Source of the DNA: Bog-159 sp963843255
GTDB taxonomy: Bacteria; Acidobacteriota; Terriglobia; Bryobacterales; Bryobacteraceae
Length of the DNA: 64,000 nt
NCBI GenBank assembly: GCA_963843255.1
Contig: CAWJJQ010000013.1
Span: 1-64,000 of the forward strand
Reading direction: 5' to 3'
Below, one piece after another: positions 59,081-64,000 of this stretch. The notes beneath the pieces are model-generated. The model was given only the letters and a program-made list of their open reading frames with translations. It was not told where the DNA came from and ran no database searches. The position numbers were made by a program, and so were the translations under genes. The first letter of the stretch is position 1, and each line of letters begins with the position of its first letter.

Positions 59081-61954
59081 ATGCCAAATCCACGCCGTTG
59101 GATTGTCTTGTTCGCCCCCCTCTGCCTGCTGTCGCAGACTCCCACGGGGCAATACCCCGCCAACCTGCTCTCCGGCTTGCGCTGGCGCGATGTCGGACCC
59201 ATGCGCGGCGGCCGCACCTACGGCGTCGCCGGCCACCCCTCCCAGCCTGATACGTTCTACTCCGGCTCCGTCGGCGGAGGGGTGTGGAAGACCGAAAACT
59301 CCGGACGCACCTGGTTCCCCATCTCTGACGAAGGCATCCCCATCGGCTCCATCGGCGCCATCGCCGTCGCCCCCTCGAACCCCGGCATCGTCTACGTCGG
59401 CACCGGCGAGCCCGACATCCGCAGCCAGAATTCCTACGGCATCGGGATGTTCAAATCCACAGATGCCGGCAAGACCTGGACCCACATTGGCCTCGAAAAC
59501 ACCCGCCAGATCGGACGCATCGCCGTCGATCCGGCCAATCCCCAGCGCGTCTACGTGGCGGCCCTCGGCCACATCTACGATGCCAACCCCGAGCGCGGCG
59601 TGTTCCGGTCCACCGATGGCGGCACCACCTGGAAAAAGGTGCTATTCAAAACTGGCGACCCCGACAACGTCGGCGCCATCGACATCGCTATCGATCCCCG
59701 CCACCCGCGCGTGCTCTACGCCTCCCTGTGGGCCACCCGGCGTCCGCCATGGGCCGTCTACGCGCCCACAAACCTGCCCGGCGGCGGCCTGTACAAGTCT
59801 GTCGATGGCGGCGACACCTGGAAACAGTTGACCGGCGGCTTGCCTGCCGATAACTTCGTAGGCAAGATCGGCGTCGCCGTTGCGCCCAGCAATCCCAATC
59901 GCGTCTGGGCCGTAGTGGACGACTCCGGCAGAGCCGTCCCTGCCGGTTTCCGCGCTACCCCGAGCGCCGCCGGAACCCCCGCGCCGCATCCCTCCGGTGG
60001 CGTCTACATCTCCGATAATGCCGGCGCCACCTGGACCCTCGTCAACTCCGAAAATCGCCTCTGGGGCCGCGGCTGGTATTTCGAATCCGTCACCGTCGAC
60101 CCCACCAATCCCGACCGCGCCTACGTCATCAACACTGGCACTTATATGACCACCGACGCCGGCAAAACCTTCGTCCCCGTAAAAAGCGGGCCCGGCGGCG
60201 ACGACTACCATCAGCTTTGGATTAACCCCCGCGATGGCAACCGCATGGTCCTCAGCAGCGACCAGGGCACCGTCGTTAGCGTGGATGGCTCCAAAACCTG
60301 GAGCAGTTGGTACAACCAGCCCACCGCCCAGATCTATCACGTGGCCGCCGACAATCGCTTCCCCTACTGGCTCTATGGCGCGCAGCAGGATAGCGGCGCG
60401 GCCGCGGTCAGCACCTTCTCGAACGAAGGCGTGCTCTCGTTCCGCAGTTGGGCGCCCGCCTGCCTCGCCGGAGAAAGCGATACCGTCGTCCCCGATCCCC
60501 GCGACGGCAACATTCTCTACGGCGAAGGCGCGAACCGCTGCGATCAAACGTTCAACACTGCCGCCTCCCTGGGCGGCCAGTTGCCTGCGCCTGATCCCAA
60601 TGATCCTAACCGCAAAACCTGGACCCTTCCCGAAGTCTTCTCCCTCGCTGACGAGGCCCTCTACTATTCCAACCAATTCGTCATGCGCTCGCGCGATCGC
60701 GGCCGCACCTGGGAAAAAATCAGCCCCGATCTTTCCCGCCTCCATCCGCCGGTCCCGTCCAATCTCGACCCCGTGACCGCCAAAGACATCGATCAGTCCA
60801 TGGCCGATCGTTTCGGCGTGGTCTACACCATCGCCCCCTCGCCGCTCCGCGCCACTACCGTTTGGGCCGGCACCGACGACGGCCTGATATATGTCACGCG
60901 CGACGACGGCCACAACTGGACTCCCGTCACCCCGCCTGAAATGACCGCCTGGAGCAAAGTCTCCCAAATCGACGCCGGCCATTTCGATGCCGATACGGCT
61001 TACGCCTCCGTCGATCGCCACCGCCTGGCGGATAACAAGCCCTATATCTACCGTACGCACGATGGCGGCAAAACCTGGCAGAACTCGGTCTCCGGCATCC
61101 CCGAAGGCGCCTACGTCAACTCCATCAAGGAGGATCCCAAAGCGAAAGGCCTGCTCTACGCCGCAACAGAATTACGTGTTTATGTTTCTTTCAACGACGG
61201 CGCCCAGTGGCAGCCCCTGCAGAACAACATGCCCGTCACCTCCGTGCGCGACCTCCTCGTGCATGGCGACGACCTGGCCATCGCCACGCACGGCCGCGGT
61301 TTCTGGGTGCTGGATCAGATGACTGCATTGCGCCAGATCGCCGCCCAGGGCGACCAAATCCTCTCCGCCGCCGCTTATCTCTTCCAGCCCGGCGAAACCT
61401 ATGCGCTCCGCGTAGGCAGTATGAACGGCATGCCCATGCCCCACGAAGAGCCCCAAATGGAAAACCCGCCCGCCGGCGTGGTCACTTATTATTGGCTGAA
61501 GGCGCCCGCCGCCCATCCGCTGAAGCTCGAATTGTTGGATAGCTCCGGCGCCGTGCGCGCCTGTGCCGCCAGCGATACTGCCATGCGACCGGTCGATACC
61601 GAATCGCTCAATATCCAGCCCGTCTGGGTACATCCCACACCGCCACCGTCGGCGGATGCCGGCATGCATCGCATCGGGCTCGGCGCCCCTTCCGGACGCG
61701 GCTTCTTCGGTTTCGGCCCCGCCGCGCGCGCCACTCCCACCCCGCCGGACGCCTGCACGGCGCCTGCCTCAGCCTCCATCTCCGCGCCCGCCAGCCCCAC
61801 TCCACAAGGCCCCGGCCGCCGCGGCGCGCCCAGCCTCGCTCCCGGCGAATACACCGTCAGGTTGACCGTCGATGGCCAGACCTACACCCAGCCGGTCACC
61901 ATCAAGCCCGACCCGCGCGGCGCACCCAATGGCGTCAACGAAAGCGCCCGCTGA
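59081..61954 (+). CDS. Secreted sortilin/VPS10-like Asp-box beta-propeller protein
   Basis: This 957-residue protein has a short signal peptide (RRWIVLFAPLCLLSQ) and many Asp-box repeats: GVWKTENSGRTWFPIS, MFKSTDAGKTWTHIG, VFRSTDGGTTWKKV and YRTHDGGKTWQNSV among others. They should build one or two large propellers. The C-terminal 150 residues form a Pro/Ala-rich beta domain. Proteins like this are abundant in Acidobacteriota and often labelled glycosyl hydrolase, but no catalytic residues are evident. A ribosome site (TAAGGAG) precedes the ATG. It overlaps the next gene by 26 bp. Confidence 0.85.
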   Translation: MPNPRRWIVLFAPLCLLSQTPTGQYPANLLSGLRWRDVGPMRGGRTYGVAGHPSQPDTFYSGSVGGGVWKTENSGRTWFPISDEGIPIGSIGAIAVAPSNPGIVYVGTGEPDIRSQNSYGIGMFKSTDAGKTWTHIGLENTRQIGRIAVDPANPQRVYVAALGHIYDANPERGVFRSTDGGTTWKKVLFKTGDPDNVGAIDIAIDPRHPRVLYASLWATRRPPWAVYAPTNLPGGGLYKSVDGGDTWKQLTGGLPADNFVGKIGVAVAPSNPNRVWAVVDDSGRAVPAGFRATPSAAGTPAPHPSGGVYISDNAGATWTLVNSENRLWGRGWYFESVTVDPTNPDRAYVINTGTYMTTDAGKTFVPVKSGPGGDDYHQLWINPRDGNRMVLSSDQGTVVSVDGSKTWSSWYNQPTAQIYHVAADNRFPYWLYGAQQDSGAAAVSTFSNEGVLSFRSWAPACLAGESDTVVPDPRDGNILYGEGANRCDQTFNTAASLGGQLPAPDPNDPNRKTWTLPEVFSLADEALYYSNQFVMRSRDRGRTWEKISPDLSRLHPPVPSNLDPVTAKDIDQSMADRFGVVYTIAPSPLRATTVWAGTDDGLIYVTRDDGHNWTPVTPPEMTAWSKVSQIDAGHFDADTAYASVDRHRLADNKPYIYRTHDGGKTWQNSVSGIPEGAYVNSIKEDPKAKGLLYAATELRVYVSFNDGAQWQPLQNNMPVTSVRDLLVHGDDLAIATHGRGFWVLDQMTALRQIAAQGDQILSAAAYLFQPGETYALRVGSMNGMPMPHEEPQMENPPAGVVTYYWLKAPAAHPLKLELLDSSGAVRACAASDTAMRPVDTESLNIQPVWVHPTPPPSADAGMHRIGLGAPSGRGFFGFGPAARATPTPPDACTAPASASISAPASPTPQGPGRRGAPSLAPGEYTVRLTVDGQTYTQPVTIKPDPRGAPNGVNESAR

Positions 61955-63578
61955 TCGCCGCCTCGCCTGGAGCCTCGCCGCCGTCTGGCTCTGTTTTCTG
62001 ATCCGCGCGTCCTTTTATTGCGCCGCCATCCCTCTCTGGGAAGGTTGGGACGAATACGCGCACTTCGATTACGTTCGTCACCTCGCCCTCGATCATACCC
62101 TTCCCGCGCGCAACGCGCCCCTCTCCGGCGAAGTCGCCGCATCCCTCCGCCTCGCTCCCCTGCCCTGGACTCTCAAAGATTACTTCTCCTCCGTCCCGCA
62201 CTTCACCCACGATCAATACTGGCGATTGCCCGAATCCGATCGCGCCGGGATGCAGCGCCAGCTTGCCGCGCTCGCCACAGACCGCGCCAAATGGCAGGAG
62301 AATCCCGCGCTAACCCAATACGAAGGCCAGCATCCACCGGCCTATTACGCGCTGATGGCTGCCGTCTACCAGCCGCTCCGCGATCGCCCCCTCGCAGACC
62401 GCGTCTGGTGGCTGCGCTTCGCCGGCATGCTTCTCGCCTCGCTGGTCGTCCCCTGCACTTACCTGCTGGCCCGCGGCGCCTTCGGCGATCCCACCTGCGC
62501 CATCGCCACAGCCGCCGTCGTCACCGCCATGCCGGGCCTCATGATCACCATCGCGCGCGTCAGCAACGAAGCCTTGGCCGTGCCGGTCGGCGCCGCCCTG
62601 CTCGCCGCCATGTCCGCCTCGAAACGCCGCCCTCTCGTCATCGGACTTCTGCTCGGCCTCGCCCTTCTCACCAAGGCCTACTTCCTCACCGCGGCCCTCG
62701 CCGTCTTCGTATGTCTCATCGTCGAAGCCTGGCGAAATCGCTCGTGGACCTCCGCCCGCGACCTTCTCCTGGTGGCCCTGCCTGCCGCCGCCATCGCCGG
62801 CTGGTGGTATATCGCAACCTGGCGCGCCACCAGTTCCCTCTCCGGTGAAGAGCACGACGTCGCCTTTCATCGCGCCGGGTTCGGTGAATTCCTGCACGCC
62901 GCCGCGAGCGTCAACTGGCTGCGCGTCCTCGATTCGAATTTCAATTCCCACATCTGGACCGGCGGTTGGAGCTACCTCGGCGTCCGCGGTTGGATGTATC
63001 ACGCCTTCGCCCTCCTGGCCCTTGCCGGTATCGCCGGAGCCCTGTGGACCAACTGCCGCCGTGACGCCGCCCGCCGCGTGAACGCGAGCCAGCCCGTAGC
63101 CCGCATGATTATCGTCTTTCTGGCGGCCTTCGCCCTGGGGCTCGCTTACCATGCGGTCACCATTTATGCATCCCACGGACTATCGGCGGTGAATGGCTGG
63201 TATATCGATAGCCTGGTCTCCGGCGAGGCCGTGCTCTGGTCTCTCGGCCTGATGCTGCTCCTTCCCCGCGCGCGCCGCTCGTACGTATTCCCCGCGCTTG
63301 CCCTGGCCTTTCTCGCGCTCGATCTCTTCGGCATGCACGCTTATCTGCTTCCCTATTACGCCGGCTTCATTGCCCATACCAACGGGAATCACCTGCCTGC
63401 AATGCAGTTGGCGCAACTCGCGAACGGCGGATGGAATACTCTGTGGTCGCGGCTATCGGTGAACAAACCCGCATGGCTGGACGCGGACCTCATAATGGCT
63501 CTCTGGTGCGCGTACCTGCTCGCCTCCGCCGCCACGGCACCGCTGGCATGCATGGTTCGCCGCGCCGGCCGGTCGTGA
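61929..63578 (+). CDS. Polytopic membrane glycosyltransferase-like protein (GT-C fold)
   Basis: The ATG at 61929 gives 549 residues with about eleven hydrophobic segments. The first outer loop has WEGWDEYAHFDYVRHLALDH with the acidic pair expected of GT-C enzymes, and QHPPAYYALMAAVYQP follows, a motif of ArnT/DUF2142-like transferases. Such enzymes move a sugar from a polyprenyl-phosphate donor to a periplasmic acceptor. The start lies inside the 3' end of the preceding gene, so the two are translationally linked. The acceptor is unknown. Confidence 0.78.
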   Translation: MASTKAPADRRLAWSLAAVWLCFLIRASFYCAAIPLWEGWDEYAHFDYVRHLALDHTLPARNAPLSGEVAASLRLAPLPWTLKDYFSSVPHFTHDQYWRLPESDRAGMQRQLAALATDRAKWQENPALTQYEGQHPPAYYALMAAVYQPLRDRPLADRVWWLRFAGMLLASLVVPCTYLLARGAFGDPTCAIATAAVVTAMPGLMITIARVSNEALAVPVGAALLAAMSASKRRPLVIGLLLGLALLTKAYFLTAALAVFVCLIVEAWRNRSWTSARDLLLVALPAAAIAGWWYIATWRATSSLSGEEHDVAFHRAGFGEFLHAAASVNWLRVLDSNFNSHIWTGGWSYLGVRGWMYHAFALLALAGIAGALWTNCRRDAARRVNASQPVARMIIVFLAAFALGLAYHAVTIYASHGLSAVNGWYIDSLVSGEAVLWSLGLMLLLPRARRSYVFPALALAFLALDLFGMHAYLLPYYAGFIAHTNGNHLPAMQLAQLANGGWNTLWSRLSVNKPAWLDADLIMALWCAYLLASAATAPLACMVRRAGRS

Positions 63579-63635
63579 AAAGCGCCACACTGGTGGTAGA
63601 CTTGCTAAACTCGCACCGCTTGCTATCGCGCCCGC

Positions 63636-64000
63636 ATGCCTGACGACGCCATTCCCGCCGCCCCACGCCGTCGCAAACGCCTGCTCAAATGGATCGGCAT
63701 CCCTCTCCTGGCCGTCCTCGCCGCTCTAATTGTCGCTGCCCTGATTGTGGCCCAACGCGCCGAGCCTATGCTGAAAGCGCGCATCCTCGAAACCCTGCGC
63801 GCCTCCTTCCACGGCCGCGTCGACCTCGATGCCGTGCACGTCATCGCTCTTCACGGGTTCGAAGTCACCGGCGACAACCTGCGCATCTATCCGCCCGAAA
63901 CCGTCGCCGCCTCCGCCGGCTCCCCGCCCCTGGTGGCCCTCCGGCATTTCGATTTTCACGCGCCGCTGATGGGCCTGTTCGTCAAGCCCACCCACGTCAA
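63636..64000 (+). CDS. AsmA-like protein, N-terminal part (cut by window edge)
   Basis: The frame opens at the ATG 63636 and runs to the end without a stop (121 codons). A basic N terminus (PRRRKRLLKWIGIPLLAVLA) with one membrane helix precedes ILETLRASFHGRVDLDAVHV, the start of an AsmA/DUF748-type domain. These proteins span the periplasm and are linked with lipid transport to the outer membrane. The identity rests on the first 120 residues only. Confidence 0.65.
   Translation, partial: MPDDAIPAAPRRRKRLLKWIGIPLLAVLAALIVAALIVAQRAEPMLKARILETLRASFHGRVDLDAVHVIALHGFEVTGDNLRIYPPETVAASAGSPPLVALRHFDFHAPLMGLFVKPTHV

Noticed and set aside
59642..61060. 472-codon minus-strand frame opposite the Asp-box protein
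   Set aside because: The Gly/Val/Asp-rich translation mirrors the repeats on the coding strand and has no motif.

Overview
The window is GC-rich bacterial chromosome, probably from a soil Acidobacteriota of the Solibacteraceae/Bryobacterales type. The reasons are the long Oar-like TonB-dependent receptor with an N-terminal carboxypeptidase-regulatory domain, a lipid A cluster (so an outer membrane is present), several Tat-exported oxidoreductases and hydrolases, a tiny lysine/threonine-rich secreted protein, and many secreted proteins with Asp-box repeats. This lineage call rests on gene content, not on a marker gene. I saw no rRNA, tRNA, insertion sequence, phage or CRISPR array.

Layout. 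1-2.5 kb (minus): pyrimidine-degradation genes preA (cut by the window edge), preT (one apparent frameshift) and a nitrilase-family amidohydrolase. 2.8-4.5 kb: an acyl-CoA ligase read through two apparent frameshifts. 4.5-8.5 kb (minus): fabZ-lpxA-lpxI-Gfo/Idh-tonB, an envelope operon. 8.5-10.8 kb: M20 peptidase and serine hydrolase. 10.8-18.8 kb (minus): GH127 glycosidase, M1-like metallopeptidase, SDR dehydrogenase and two linked membrane proteins of unknown function. 19.2-26.7 kb: two tandem TolC-like proteins and the large TonB-dependent receptor, closed by a strong terminator. 26.7-31.1 kb: thioredoxin-like protein, glgA, trxA, a DksA/TraR-like protein and a sigma-54 response regulator. 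31-36 kb is an accessory stretch: Asp-box protein, a decayed Rrf2 fragment, a twin-palindrome operator before two small genes, cysK with its Rrf2 regulator, the 50-residue secreted protein, and an HU-like gene overlapping an HU-TIR fusion. 36-41 kb: secreted protein, Tat oxidoreductase, patatin, zinc-finger-like protein. 41.1-45.4 kb: BMC shell protein, CoA-acylating aldehyde dehydrogenase with a Pro/Ala linker and C-terminal extension, an unknown 165-residue protein and recJ. 45.5-52.1 kb: hppD/hisC-like pair, 3-methyladenine glycosylase, two VapBC modules each with a palindromic operator, and an M28 peptidase. 53.05-53.62 kb: six copies of an exact 96-bp tandem repeat. 53.6-64 kb: Rrf2 regulator, FHA-membrane-lytic transglycosylase fusion, M20D and M19 peptidases, a broken YCII gene, a sortilin-like repeat protein, a polytopic glycosyltransferase-like protein and the start of an AsmA-like gene.

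The most interesting points are the minimal microcompartment operon, the HU/HU-TIR pair, the 96-bp hairpin-bearing tandem repeat with a deleted relative at 39.2 kb, a dispersed two-hairpin repeat at four intergenic sites, and the FHA-transglycosylase fusion.
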